64,000 nucleotides of DNA from Lasiosphaeria ovina (lineage: Eukaryota; Ascomycota; Sordariomycetes; Sordariales; Lasiosphaeriaceae), in assembly GCA_033439765.1 (NCBI GenBank), contig JAULSN010000005.1, positions 3,859,001 to 3,923,000 of the forward strand, in the 5' to 3' direction. Position numbers and translations under genes: made by a program. Shown here piece by piece: positions 34,014 to 47,366 of the stretch. Positions within the stretch are counted from its first letter, which is position 1, and each line of letters opens with the position of its first letter. The notes beneath the pieces are model-generated. The model did no database searches. It was not told the DNA's origin and saw only the letters and a list, made by a program, of their open reading frames with translations.

Positions 34014-35226
34014 GCCCAACCGCGCCGCCAATCACACGCACACACTCAAAGTACACCAAGAGGTCGGGACGGGTCGTCACTATCACACTTGCGGCTTTCC
34101 TCATGGCACCTGGAGTTTTTATTGTCGATACCCTAGACGCGATCCCTTCCGACTCGGGAATAATGCTGGGTCGAGTGAACCGCAAGCTTGGCCCGGGAGG
34201 AAGGGGGAAACGAGTTCTAGCCGGTGTATCTAGGGGGGAAAGAGAGGACATGCGACAAATATGCCTACCTCATGTACTTTCTTTTCTCAATTTTCCTCGA
34301 CCTCCCCATTGTTCCTGGTATTTTTTTTCGCCTTTTATTTTTTTTCGCCTTCTTTTGGTTCGTCGGTGATGGATGGGTTTGGGCTCTGGTTTTCAAACTG
34401 TTGTTCCTTTCAAATAGGTCTTACTTGGATATGGTATTGTTACCTACTCTGTAAGTAACTTTGAGTGGTTGTTAGATTGGGATAGATTTTGGAGAAAAAT
34501 TACCGGCTTTCCTTGACTGTTGACGGCTTGTGCTACCAGTCGAGTGCCACTTGAGTCGAATGCCAGGGCCGGGCGCAGAGGGAGTGAGACATGCAGGACG
34601 CAGGCAGGTGCGGGTGAGTCCTTGCGACACGCAGGCCATACCATACCAGAAGCGGGTGTTCAAGCCTCACAACAAAATTGGAGCATTCCAATTCCAAGGG
34701 ATGACCAAATAAATGATCGCAAGGGAATGGATAGCTTGGCTATTTGATTATTTTCAGCAGGTTACCAAGCCTCGCGTGTGTAGGTGAACACTAATCGAGG
34801 TCAGAGTGTCTCATTAAGAAAGCCAAGAGAGAAAGGCTGCTCTGAATCAGCCATCAATCAGCACTCAAATGACCCCGCGATCCCCGCCGTTCGGCGGAGC
34901 TGGGCCTGCTCGCCCTCCAGCTTGGGAGCGAGCTAGCGAAGGCCTTCGATTACCGACCTTGACGTAAGCAGATTGCGCTAGCCCGATCGAGGAGCAAGCT
35001 GTGTGGACAAGGGTCGCGGCAGTTTAGTAATGAGGGACAAATGCTTTGCGACACATCGCAATTGGAGAGAGCGTTGCTGAAGGAGCATTGGTCAAGGGGG
35101 GCAGACAGGATGGCGGGAACATTCACGATATTTCTATACATCGTTTGACGGACCCTTCTCTTTTTCCATCTTTTCTGTTTTCGTTTTTCCATAAGTAGTT
35201 CTGGCATTGCTCGTCCCCTCCCTGAG
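34014..35226. other. intergenic spacer
   Basis: 1.2 kb between CAP20 and the pirin gene. T-rich sequence at 34315-34360 follows CAP20. No gene is seen. Confidence 0.5.
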
Positions 35227-36393
35227 ATGAAATCTTTTTTTGCATCGTTTACCATCGCCGTCATCGTCGGACTCTGCTCTATCTTCCTGTTCCGCGACCA
35301 CGTTCTCGACCTCGTCGCATCTAGCTCCTCGATATCGCAACTGCTCGACACCATCCTCGACAGAAACACACTGAAGGAAACGCAAGCAGAAGCACAGACG
35401 ACTACTACAGACCCAGTTCCTGAGCATCTGCTGCAGTCCTCCAAACTCGACCTGCCACCCGACACCTTCCTCTACGCCACCAACATGTCCGTCGCGCGCG
35501 CCATCCGCAAGGTCTTCCTGGCCGTCGAGCAAGCCGAGGGCGCTGGCGCGCGAGTGCGCCGCTCCGTCGGCACGCCGCAGCTCCGCAACTTCTCGCCCTT
35601 TCTGATGCTCGACCACTTCAGCGTCAAGCCGGGCGCGGGGTTCCCCGACCACCCGCACCGCGGCCAGGAGACCATCACGTACCTGCTCGAGGGCGCCGTC
35701 GACCACGAGGACTTTGCCGGGAACAAGGGCACCATCGGGCCCGGCGACCTGCAGTTCATGACGGCCGGGCGCGGCATCATGCACGCCGAGATGCCGGCGC
35801 AGAACACGGACGGCTCGGCCAACGTCGGCCTGCAGCTGTGGGTCGACCTGCCGGCGCGGCTCAAGATGTGCGAGCCGCGGTACCGCGACCTGCGCGCCGA
35901 CGAGATTCCGTCGGTCGACGTCGACGACAACAAAGTGCACGTCAAGGTCATCAGCGGGCAGAGCCACGGCATCGACAGCGTCAAGGACCTGGCGTACACG
36001 CCCGTGTGGATCCTCGACGTGACGGTGCAGCCGGGCGGCAAGGTCGCGCAGCCGCTGCCGGCCGGCTGGAACGCTTTTGCCTATGTGCTCGAGGGCCAGG
36101 CCCTGTTCGGCGAGGCCGGCAACCAGACGGCCGTCGAGCAGTTCAACAACGTCGTGTTCGAGCCCGCCGGCGACGTCGTGTACGCCGAGGTCGACGCCGG
36201 CGCCGAGAAGAGCGCCCGCTTCGTGCTCATCGCCGGCACGCCGCTCGACCAAAAGGTCGTCCAGTACGGCCCGTTCGTCCTCAACTCGCAGGAGGAGGTC
36301 TACCAGGCGTTTATGGACTACCAGACGCAGACGAACGGGTTCGAGCGCGCCAAGGGGTGGGAAAGCGAGATTGGAAAGTCGATGGTGCATTAG
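35227..36393 (+). CDS. pirin-family bicupin with N-terminal hydrophobic anchor
   Basis: A single exon encodes 388 aa. From residue 87 (MSVARAIRKVFLAVEQAEGA) the protein is a typical pirin. The N-terminal cupin carries the metal ligands FPDHPHRGQETITYLLEG (two His), a further His in VDHEDF, and GRGIMHAEMP (His, Glu). The second cupin (about 260-370) includes GWNAFAYVLEG. Pirins bind Fe(II); known members act as transcription cofactors or quercetinases. Residues 1-30 (MKSFFASFTIAVIVGLCSIF) form a hydrophobic segment followed by a Ser/Thr-rich linker. That would place this pirin at a membrane or in the secretory route, unlike the nuclear or cytosolic norm. An alternative start is the ATG at 35485, which would give a standard pirin. 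Third positions are strongly GC-biased. Confidence 0.9.
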   Translation: MKSFFASFTIAVIVGLCSIFLFRDHVLDLVASSSSISQLLDTILDRNTLKETQAEAQTTTTDPVPEHLLQSSKLDLPPDTFLYATNMSVARAIRKVFLAVEQAEGAGARVRRSVGTPQLRNFSPFLMLDHFSVKPGAGFPDHPHRGQETITYLLEGAVDHEDFAGNKGTIGPGDLQFMTAGRGIMHAEMPAQNTDGSANVGLQLWVDLPARLKMCEPRYRDLRADEIPSVDVDDNKVHVKVISGQSHGIDSVKDLAYTPVWILDVTVQPGGKVAQPLPAGWNAFAYVLEGQALFGEAGNQTAVEQFNNVVFEPAGDVVYAEVDAGAEKSARFVLIAGTPLDQKVVQYGPFVLNSQEEVYQAFMDYQTQTNGFERAKGWESEIGKSMVH

Positions 36394-37734
36394 ACAAGAC
36401 CGGGCTTCGTCTGTTCGATGAGGGGAGAGGTGCATTTACTTTGCTTTGGGCTAGGGAAATAGATTCGGTGTTTTTATAGGCATGGCATCGCCTTTGGCGG
36501 TTCGGGTTTCTGTCTCTTCCTGTATATAGATGCTTTGCTCCCACAGGGAAAAAGGTTGGCGTAGTTTCATAAATGACGAATCATCACTACCAAGAGCCAA
36601 ATGCGTACAAATTGACAGATAATATTACGTGAGCCGCCGTGCTGTGATGGCATGTATCACAGATTACTGGTGAGGAATTGGTCGAAAGGGGATCTTTGTT
36701 TACCTCGCTAGCTTAGACAAAAGGGGTTCGCTAGATTGGGATCCCCGCTGGGTTATCGATACACATATGAAGGTGTTAGACCCGATTCTTTATCGGCACG
36801 TTGAAGGATTGTCCGGCAAATGGTTACAATAGAGGAAGATTTAAATATAAGGGGATGATATCACTTGGCTCGAGTCCAAAATATTGGCCGAGTTGAGACG
36901 TCCACAATTCCTATACTTTCAGATGCGCGACTGGTACCACCGTTCAGGGAAATATACCATACAAGTCTCATGATCGATTATCGGAAGGGCTACATTCTGA
37001 CATTCCGAGGTAAGATAGACTGCAGGTAGATAGGTAGTTATTGTAAATGACGAATGAGCAATCAAGCAGTCGATAAGGCAACCTATCCTCAAGAATACCA
37101 AAATTTCGTGTTCAACGTCTTGCCCGCAACATTCTTGGCAACGGCAGTGACCAGCTCGTGTATAAGTAATGCAAAAAGCACCACTTAGGTCGTACACAAT
37201 CTCGAATAATCTGGCGGATGACAGCTCTGGGCCCGCCACGCCGACCCAGAACTCGAAACTCGTTTCACGGGGCAACGGTACACTCACTGACCCGGCTGGC
37301 TACTACTCACAGAAGCGAAAAAGAAAGAAAAATACAAGACAAAGAACACAGCGCAGATTCCACGGCATTTGAGCTCCCCGTTAATCAGTTACCTACTCAG
37401 CGTAGCGCAGACATCGACTAGATGTGAATCGATGCCCCTGAGAATGAATGGCACGACACCATCGCCACGGGACGAAGCCCTGTTCGGTTTTGTTTTAGCG
37501 CAACGGCCCGGAGATTTTCAGGAACCCCCCGCCGCGTTGGGGCTCGCTTCAGGGGAGGTGTGGTGTGGGGGAGAACCGGTCAATTGGGACTGCCCCTCCC
37601 CCCCCTTCGGGAAGGAATCGGAATGATGGGACGTTGTGAATCACAAGCAAGACAGCTCTCCCCTTTCCAGAACCCGAGTGCAGAGTAGGAAGTAATTGTA
37701 AAAAAAAAAAAAATCATAAGAAAAGCAAAAGATT
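36394..37734. other. intergenic spacer
   Basis: 1.3 kb between pirin and tRNA-Gly. AT-richer, with a poly-A tract at about 37699-37713. No gene is supported. Confidence 0.5.
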
Positions 37735-37805
37735 TGCGTCAGCCGCGAATCGAACGCGGGGCCCATCGATGGCAACGATGGATTTTACCACTAAACCACT
37801 GACGC
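37735..37805 (-). tRNA. tRNA-Gly (anticodon GCC)
   Basis: A 71-nt cloverleaf without intron. The acceptor is GCGTCAG/CTGACGC with A73. The D arm contains TGGTTTAGTGGTAAAAT. The anticodon arm is CATCG-TTGCCAT-CGATG, and the T arm is CCGCG-TTCGATT-CGCGG. This is a standard eukaryotic tRNA-Gly(GCC). On this strand, transcription reads into the A-tract complement (a T run) about 20 nt beyond the 3' end, suitable for Pol III termination. Confidence 0.95.
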
Positions 37806-38693
37806 TGGTGGATTCTGTTTCCGTGTTTGTTGATGGAGGTGGATGGCGGTATTGCGGGTATCGAACCGCCTGTTCCCACATGAGGACGTAAAACACCGAA
37901 ACAGAAACGTTCTTCATTGGCATTTACTGTGAATGTTTTCTTCCCGTGGCTAAATTGCCTGAGAGGAATGGACCGAAGGCTTTCAGATGACGTTGACATT
38001 GCTCCATAGAAGTTGAAAAGAAATACTTTCAACAGCACCCCAACCAACCAACCCCCGCTCTAACACCATCACCACTTCAAGCAGCAACGCCTCGACTCCG
38101 AACGATTTCACAGTCAAGAAAACAACTCGTGGCAAACGAGAAAGAAAATAAACAAACCTGCGGCTCCACGGCAAGCAACAGGGAATGCAGGAGCACGACG
38201 ACGACGATCGCGCGGCACAGCCTTGTCGCGCCGCCGCCGCCGCCGCCTCGAGGAAGTGAAACGTTGGGTGAGCAGGCGGGTTTGATGTATCATGTTGGTG
38301 ATCTTCGGGTCGCGGCCTGGGCCCAGCCCGCGCAGCTGGGGAGAAACAACAAATAAGATATGAACGCCCGCCAGGGCCAGACGAAAACATGCAAACATTT
38401 AGTATGTTTGTTTGTTTGGTTCTACTGTTGAAAATTGGTCGCAGCTTGGGACAAGACGAACTTCAAGGAGACCCGCTCACCAGAATTCCACGCCAACACT
38501 CACACTTACATCAGAAGACGGAATAAAGGGGTGAAAGGCTTCGAGTCTTCGGATCCGAGCTTGCTGGGAACCGCGGAGGACATATACACAGGCCGAGCTG
38601 CACGGCCCGCGACGAAGGCCCGAGGCCACAGCAGCGAGCGAGGAAGGGCCGCGGGCCGAGACGGGGTTCAGATCCCGTGCACACACTACGATA
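37806..38693. other. spacer / GH47 leader
   Basis: 0.9 kb upstream of the mannosidase. A second B-box-like sequence on the minus strand (37855-37870, GGTTCGATACC) adjoins the tRNA-Gly gene but does not fold into a cloverleaf. A GCC-repeat patch sits at 38228-38250. No gene is seen. Confidence 0.5.
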
Positions 38694-40794
<2,101 letters not shown>

Positions 40795-43516
40795 GGCTGC
40801 GAAAGCCCCAAAGTGCCTAACAAAGGGCAAACCAACGGGGATATAGAGTTGATTCTTGGCCCCCTTTCATCCTGAGCCCCGCAATGTGTCCAGGAAGGAG
40901 AGCAAGCACGGGATACTGGAGACTGAGTCCCTCAACGCATAACACCTCGACAATCACGCGCTACAGAATTCCAACACGGTGCTTCTGTATCATGTTGGTT
41001 GGCCGCTTACGGTTGTGTTGTGCATGGGATTGCAGATAGGACATGCAAGACAGAGTTGTCGAGGGCTTGGGGGGAGAGCTTCACTCATCTGCCAGTGTCG
41101 GGCATAGCCATCAGTCACACCAGGAGAGGAAGTTGCATCCCATCCTGGCATGTAGTCTCAACTTGTTGGTCGTCATCAAAGTGCTGGCTGCAAATATATC
41201 CCGCCAACACGGGCGTGCGAGAGTGGAAGAAAGCCCTGCTCAGAGCCCCGTCTGTTCTCTCGGGTGCCATGACTGGATAAACAATTGGTCAGATAGATGC
41301 ACTCGGGAGATGTAGGCATTGCAATCTTAGCTTAGGAGCGCGAATAGTTTGCCCTGGGGCCAAAGGAAACGAAGCAGGCAGGATCATATCCCCAAGGGCC
41401 AAACAATGAAAATCGGACTCAACCGGTAGGCTCGTTTGCGTCTCGTGAACCAAGCCTCCGCCGCTCAGTATTGCACATCCCGCTTGATCACAAACAAAGA
41501 CACCGACGGCATCCTGGCGGGCGGGCAGTGTGGCCAGCACCGTGACATTGACGCCAACCCCAACGGCAGGAAGGTCTCGAAGCCTTTCGGTAAGCAGGTA
41601 AATACGCGCAGAAGAATCTGGCCGAATCCGAACCCGGGTACGCATTGATTGCGGGTTGAAGTCCGTTCAAAGTCAGCCTGGCAGCTGCCTTGGGAGCTTG
41701 GCAGGCCGATCCTGGGGCGGCTCATGGCATGTAAGTAAGAACTCTAGCTCCCTGGGGCTTTGCGGGAACTGAAGGAAGCTAAACTGGGGCACGGGAAAGG
41801 AAGTGTTCTGGAAAAGGCCGATCCAAGGCTCCGCAACAACTTGCCACCTTGTGACGCGGCTTGGTGCAAGATGGAAGATGAAGTAAGATATTCCGCAAGA
41901 CCTCGGTCAGACAAAGTATGAGCGGTTTTCTCCTTCCATGCTCTTTGTTCCACGAAGCAAAGAAAGCAACTTGCAAAGTTCCCGTTCAAGGGTTTGTTGC
42001 AGAGGGGTTCGGTTGGTCTTAAGGTGGTTCCGCATGGGATTGTCGAATGAGAGGCGCCGAAGATGACTAGTTTGTGGCTATGCCACGGTCACAAGGTTTG
42101 CTTGCCAGTGGTGGGTGGTCCCCCAAATCCCAAAAGAGAACACTCCACGTTGGTCGTTGGGTTGTTGGTTGCACAGAACTTCTGGTGGAATAGCTGGCCA
42201 AAGTGCCTATCTGGTGCTTTGGCCATTCCTGCCTGTGCCGTGATTCCTGAGCACATAGGCGATGGGATAACATGGCAGAATCTCGAGTCGAGGCACTCAC
42301 TGCAATACGACGCTGCCAAAACCAGCCCGGGATACGCGATAGGTGGATGGGTAGGTAGTTGGCCAAATAAAAAACAAATGGGGCTGCACAAGCCGTTGCC
42401 CGGTTCCATTGCCATCCAAGAGATGTCAACGGGCAACTAAACAGCTCATGTTCACAGGAAGAGAAGGTGGCATGTTCACGCCAGGACAGCGACGGGAATA
42501 ATCGGGTCGATTTCTCGAAACCCTCTCGCCACAGGATTGTCTTCAGCCTGACAGCCTGTGTAGCCACGAGGTCGGTAAGCCCTGTACTAGATGTACTTGT
42601 ACTGTAGACACTCCCTTTCGTCACTCTCTCACCAGAAAGACGGAAGCCGGCACACAACACTACTTAGTACTTAGTACCACTCAAATCTTGGCGCCTAGGT
42701 TCCTGAGGCGTTTGTATGGAGCAGAAGGCGGGCCAACCGTTAGTTACGTCAATACTTAGCCAATTGGCGTCTGCGCCCACCTGGCGAGGCATGGGATTTT
42801 CTTATCGCGTGGTCGGTCTGCCACACTCGTGAACATCGTCGATCGCTAGAAATCGGATAGAAATTCCGGGTTGGTTGGGATTTCAAGTTCTCGGGTAATT
42901 AAATGAGCCTTTTTGCGCCACAGCACAGCGATTTCAAAGGGAGGTCTTGAGGTCATACGTAGAATTTTTGGGATTCCGTATGCCGTATTCCGTATTCCGT
43001 AAAGAGTTCTTGAAACGGGCAGGGAGACGGGTGGATGAGAGCTTCGAGTTCATCCCGTAATTCCCGGTGTGCCTTGGGCAGACAAGATGGATAGAGACTT
43101 CGGCCCCCAGAGCGGAGTCGCATCCCCCGCACTGCCCGCCCAGTGCCACAGCTTGTGGGTGGGCACACTTGCCCCTGCACCTTGGGTTCCAGGTCAACCT
43201 TGCACGCACATCTCTTGGCGGCGGGGTGCTAGGGAGCTTGGGCGCCGCAGCATGACCATCGACACCTCAAGCTTTCCCTACAAACCGACCTTACCTACAA
43301 ACCGCCGACTCCTGGTTTCAGAAACGTATATATTCAACCGCCAGCCGCTCCTCTGTCAGACCACCACACCCGTCCCTCCAATCCTGCTTCCCACGTGTTA
43401 AATCGTCAGACACCATCAGTTTTCATCTGAATAGCGCGCCAATACAGCATCTCCTCCATATCAACCGCCTGCCGCGATATCCCGATCGTGTCCCAAACAT
43501 TGCTAAGACTCACAAA
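40795..43516. other. intergenic spacer / stomatin-gene promoter
   Basis: 2.7 kb without a supportable gene. A short CCGTATT tandem patch occurs at about 42974-43001, and a TATATA box at 43327, 190 bp before the stomatin start codon. Confidence 0.5.
43327..43332 (+). promoter_or_regulatory. TATA-like box
   Basis: TATATA in the GC-balanced leader, 190 bp upstream of the ATG of the SPFH protein and followed by CT-rich sequence. Its position is plausible for a core promoter. Confidence 0.3.
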
Positions 43517-44700
43517 ATGGCCTCGAGCGACAACGCTTCGTCCAAGGGCAAGAGCACCGAGCCCATTCTCAATGGCGGCGGCGGCGGCTTCCGCCCCCAG
43601 GTCCCCATGACAGTAGAACCCCCGAAGCCTGAAGATCTGCAGAAGAGCTATGCCAGCATCGTTGGAGACGAAAATGCTGGCGCTCATGGCTGGTATGGCT
43701 CAATGAGTACGCTCTCCCTCCCCTCTTCTTTGTTACTTGTACTGACTTTGCGCGTCTCCTATAGTTAATGCGCTCGGTGCTGTCGTTGGAACCTGCGGTG
43801 CCGTCCCCTGCTGCATCTGCTGCCCGAACCCCTTCAAGAGAGTCAGCCAAGGAAACGTTGGATTGGTGACCAAGTTTGGCAAGTTCTACAGGGCCGTGGA
43901 TCCAGGCCTCGTCAAAATCAATCCCCTCAGCGAGAAAATGATACAGGTCGACGTCAAGATCCAGATTGTCGAGGTTCCCAAGCAGGTCTGCATGACCAAG
44001 GACAACGTCAACATCAACCTCACGTCCGTCATCTACTACCACATCATCTCTCCTCATAAGGCTGCCTTCGGTATCACCAACGTCCGACAAGCTCTGATCG
44101 AGCGGACGCAAACCACTCTTCGTCACGTCATCGGCGCGCGCGTTCTGCAGGACGTCATCGAGCGCCGCGAGGAAGTCGCACGTAGCATTGGCGAGATAAT
44201 CGAACCCGTCGCGGCTGGCTGGGGCGTAGCCGTCGAGAGCATGCTCATCAAGGACATCATTTTCAGCACGGAACTGCAGGAGTCGCTGTCCATGGCGGCG
44301 CAGAGCAAGCGTATCGGAGAGAGCAAGGTTATCGCTGCAAGGGCCGAGGCATGTCCAACCCGCTCCACTCTTCAATCTCGAATCAAAATTTGCTAACTGA
44401 CGATACTAGGTCGAGGCTGCCAAGCTGATGCGGCAGGCCGCAGACATCCTGTCGTCGGCGCCGGCCATGCAGATCCGATATCTCGAGGCGATGCAGGCCA
44501 TGGCCAAGACGGCCAACAGCAAGGTCATCTTCCTGCCGGCCGCCAACCAGACCATGCCGTCGGCATCGCAATTCGATGCGGCGCTCGCCCACCCCGAAGC
44601 CGAAGGCAGCAACAGCAGCAAGAATGTTTTTGGCGACTTCAACGGGGCGGACTCGGGATTCCACCAGGCCATCAACGCTCATGTCATTGAGAACATCTGA
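43517..44700 (+). CDS. stomatin/SPFH (band 7) membrane protein
   Basis: Three exons (43517-43706, 43765-44348, 44410-44700) encode 354 aa. Intron 1 is GT-AG (58 bp). Intron 2 (44349-44409) has a GC donor, GAG|GCATGT, with branch GCTAAC and acceptor TACTAG. It is needed to join AARAE to VEAAKLMRQAADILSS. A hydrophobic, Cys-rich hairpin (about 64-87, INALGAVVGTCGAVPCCICC) inserts in the inner leaflet and offers palmitoylation sites. The SPFH domain follows (GNVGLVTKFGKFYRAVDPGL, VIYYHIISPHKAAFGI, IGARVLQDVIERREEVARSI), then the coiled coil and oligomerisation end (MQIRYLEAMQAMAKTANSKV). Stomatins scaffold sterol-rich membrane domains. Convergent with SPB4. Confidence 0.92.
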
Positions 44701-45381
44701 TCCTGTCCTTCCATGACGTGAGACGTGGGCGCCGCCAAGGAAGCTGACACGACGCAAATTCCATCTGTCAACGACTAATTTTTGGAGAGTTGTTTTCTAC
44801 TCCTAACCAACACAACACTAATAACCCGCCCGCTTTACCCAAATGTTTTTGGTTGCATTGAATCTAAAAACTTGAAGTATGTACATTATGGTTACGATCA
44901 GGACTGCCCCACCCTTCAATGCAAGTGTGAAGGAGGGGATGGAATGGGATGGAATGGAAAGGATGGAAACCTTGGGATCAAAACAAAATAAACTTTGAAA
45001 AGGGGGGGGTGCGGTTGGATGATCCCGGCCTAGGTTTCGGACGAAGGTTGATCGATATGAAATACCGGATGGGACAGTTGTTTAACCAAGGATACCACTT
45101 TTGTTTGTTATTTCGTTTTCCTTTCAATTAGCTGCTAGGTCGTTTCGTTTATGATACCAACGTTCGTTTTGTTTCTGACAATAATACTGAGTTTCCAAGG
45201 CAATAACGAACATGTATTTGTCTCTAAATTGCATTGCACTTTAACTAATTTTCTAGCTCATTTCTCATACCGACTTGATATTCTTTCTCCCAGCAGACAA
45301 AAAGGGGTATAGTGAGGCTAAATCATCAACTCGCATTTCCCATCTTCCTCCCATCTCCCTTCTTGATTTCTCCTTTCCAAC
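44701..45381. other. spacer between convergent genes
   Basis: 0.7 kb holds the 3' regions of the stomatin gene and SPB4. T-rich in its right half. No gene is seen. Confidence 0.5.
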
Positions 45382-47366
45382 CTACTCGCCAAACCCCTCA
45401 AATTCTTCCTCCTCCTTCTTCGCCGCCGCCTCCTTGGCCTTGGTCTGCTTCCTCACCTCCCCAATCAAGGCATCCAGCTTCTTCTGCTCCTCCTTCTCCT
45501 TGTCCGTCATCTGGCTGAACCGCTCAGCCTCGCGCTTCCGGCGCTTCTTCTCGCGCCTCGCCACTTTGACGTCTTCCTGGTCGTGCTTGGCGCTCCAGGC
45601 ATCGTTGCTCTTGCGCTTCTGCACCTTCTCCGCCGCCGCCGCCGCCGCGCCAGGGTCGGCGAGGCGCTTCGCCTTGGTGACCTTCCACTCGACCAGCTCC
45701 TCCTGCCGCTTCTTCTCGCGGACCTTGTCGCGGAACGCGACCGCCTCGATCTCGATGCCCAGGCCGAGCGACCGGTCGACGTCGAGCGACCGCAGCTCGG
45801 GCATCTTGGGCAGCTCGAGCAGCCCCCAGCCCTTGGCCAGGTCGCGCCAGTCGAGGTCGGTGATGCGGAAGATGGAGCTGGCCTGGTGCTCGAGGTAGCT
45901 GCGCGTCCAGCTGACGAAGGCACGCTGCGCCAGCTGAAATAATTCTCGGTCGGCCCGCGCTTGCGCGCGCAGTTTGGCCGACACTTGGTCGGCCTCCTCG
46001 TCCGATACGTCGATTAGCGGCTTGTCGAGCGGCGCAATGGGCGTCATGCGCACCTCTAGCAGCTGAACGTACTCCTCCTCCCGCCCCTCCTGTAGCATGA
46101 CGACCGCGAGCCCTCGGCGCCCGGCGCGTCCGGCACGCCCGCATCTGTGGATGAACACTTTGGTGTCGGTGGGGGGGTCGTGCTGCACTACGAGATCCAC
46201 CTGAGGGATGTCGAGGCCTCGCGCTGCGATGTCTGTTGTGAGGAGAATGGTGGGCGTGGTTGCGTTCACAAACCGCTCGAAATTCTTCTCGCGGACTTGT
46301 GGCTCTAGCTTTCCATGCAACGATGCGATGGAGAACCCGGGGGGGAGAACGGCTTGTAGAACTCGGGTGAAGTACTTTACAGCATAGCAAGTCGAGAAGA
46401 AGATGATGGACCGCGCAGGGCGCGGCTCGAGCTTCTCCAAAAGCTGGCATAAAGCTGGCAGCTTCTTGCTCGCCGGGGCTACGATGTACGACATTTGTAG
46501 CGACATGGGAGTCTTTCTCTCCTGGATGATCCCGCCGTCCTTCAAGCTCCTGACCCGGACCGTGATCTTGTGGGGATACAGCATTCCAACGAGAATGAGC
46601 TTCTCGACGGCTTCACTCAGCGATGCGCTGAACAGACCGGTACGGCGCTGCTTTGGGAGATAGCCAAGGATTCTGGTGAGCTCTTGGGAGAAACCGAGGT
46701 CTAGCAAGCGGTCGGCTTCGTCCATGACCAGGACCTCGAACGATGACGCAGGGGCCTTGACGTAGGGGCTAGACAAAAGCTCGGCCAGCCTCCCGGGGGT
46801 GGCAATGAGGAGGTTCGGCGACAGGCGTAGAAATGTGCTCAGGTCCTCGGCAGCTTTCGTCGTGCCGCCGACCAACAGTTGCGGGACAACGACTGGATGC
46901 GCCGTCTCGGGTCGCTTCTCGTCCGCCTTGGCAAAGGATAGTATCTCGCTAGACGGCGCGTGGAATTTGATGAGAGAAAGAAGGACATTGTAGATTTGCG
47001 TCGCGAGTTCACGGGTGGGCGAGATTATGATGCCCTGGACGTGGTGTCGCTTCGACGGCTCGTCGCCTCGCAAGATTCGCTTCAGAGAGGCAAATAAGTC
47101 AGCAAAAGTGTTCAGCGCCTTGTCGAGAAGCGACTTCTTACCTCAACAACAGGAATCAGAAACGCAAGGGTTTTGCCGCTGCCAGTGACTGCTTCCACAA
47201 CCACATCTTTGTTGCCGCGGAAGATTTCGAGGCATGATTTCTGCACGGGCGTGGGCTGCTCGAAGCCCATTGACGACAGATAATCGAGAATCCATTGCGC
47301 AAGACTCGGGGTCAGAGCATCCCATGATCGCGGAGCCTTCTTGGCGCGTGATTGATCTGGCGCCAT
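45382..47366 (-). CDS. SPB4: DEAD-box rRNA helicase Spb4
   Basis: Two exons in transcript order (47366-47142, 47079-45382) encode 640 aa. The 62-bp intron has a GTAAG donor and an AAG acceptor and joins PVVE to [15 protein letters not shown]. Motifs: Q motif [14 protein letters not shown] (about 33-46), Walker A AVTGSGKT (about 59-66), Ia PTRELA (96-101), ATPGRL (168-173), DEAD (195-198), SAS in place of the usual SAT (226-228), TDIAARGLD and [13 protein letters not shown]. The C-terminal DUF4217-type region ([36 protein letters not shown]) and a Lys/Arg-rich coiled tail are characteristic of Spb4. Spb4 remodels pre-60S particles in the nucleolus around helices 62-64 of 25S rRNA. ATG 47366 is the first in frame. 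Confidence 0.95.

Noticed and set aside
33641..34369. 242-codon frame over CAP20
   Set aside because: Out-of-frame shadow; the spliced 188-aa CAP20 frame has clear family motifs.
35838..36479. 213-codon Arg-rich frame overlapping pirin
   Set aside because: Out-of-frame shadow of a GC-rich gene.
37836..37925. Second tRNA next to tRNA-Gly (minus strand, B-box GGTTCGATACC)
   Set aside because: The T stem pairs poorly and neither acceptor nor anticodon stems can be drawn; probably chance or a heavily decayed copy.
38643..38690. T-arm-like ACGGGGTTCAGATCCCGT just before the GH47 start
   Set aside because: Stem is off by one and no other arm is present; lies in the GH47 leader.
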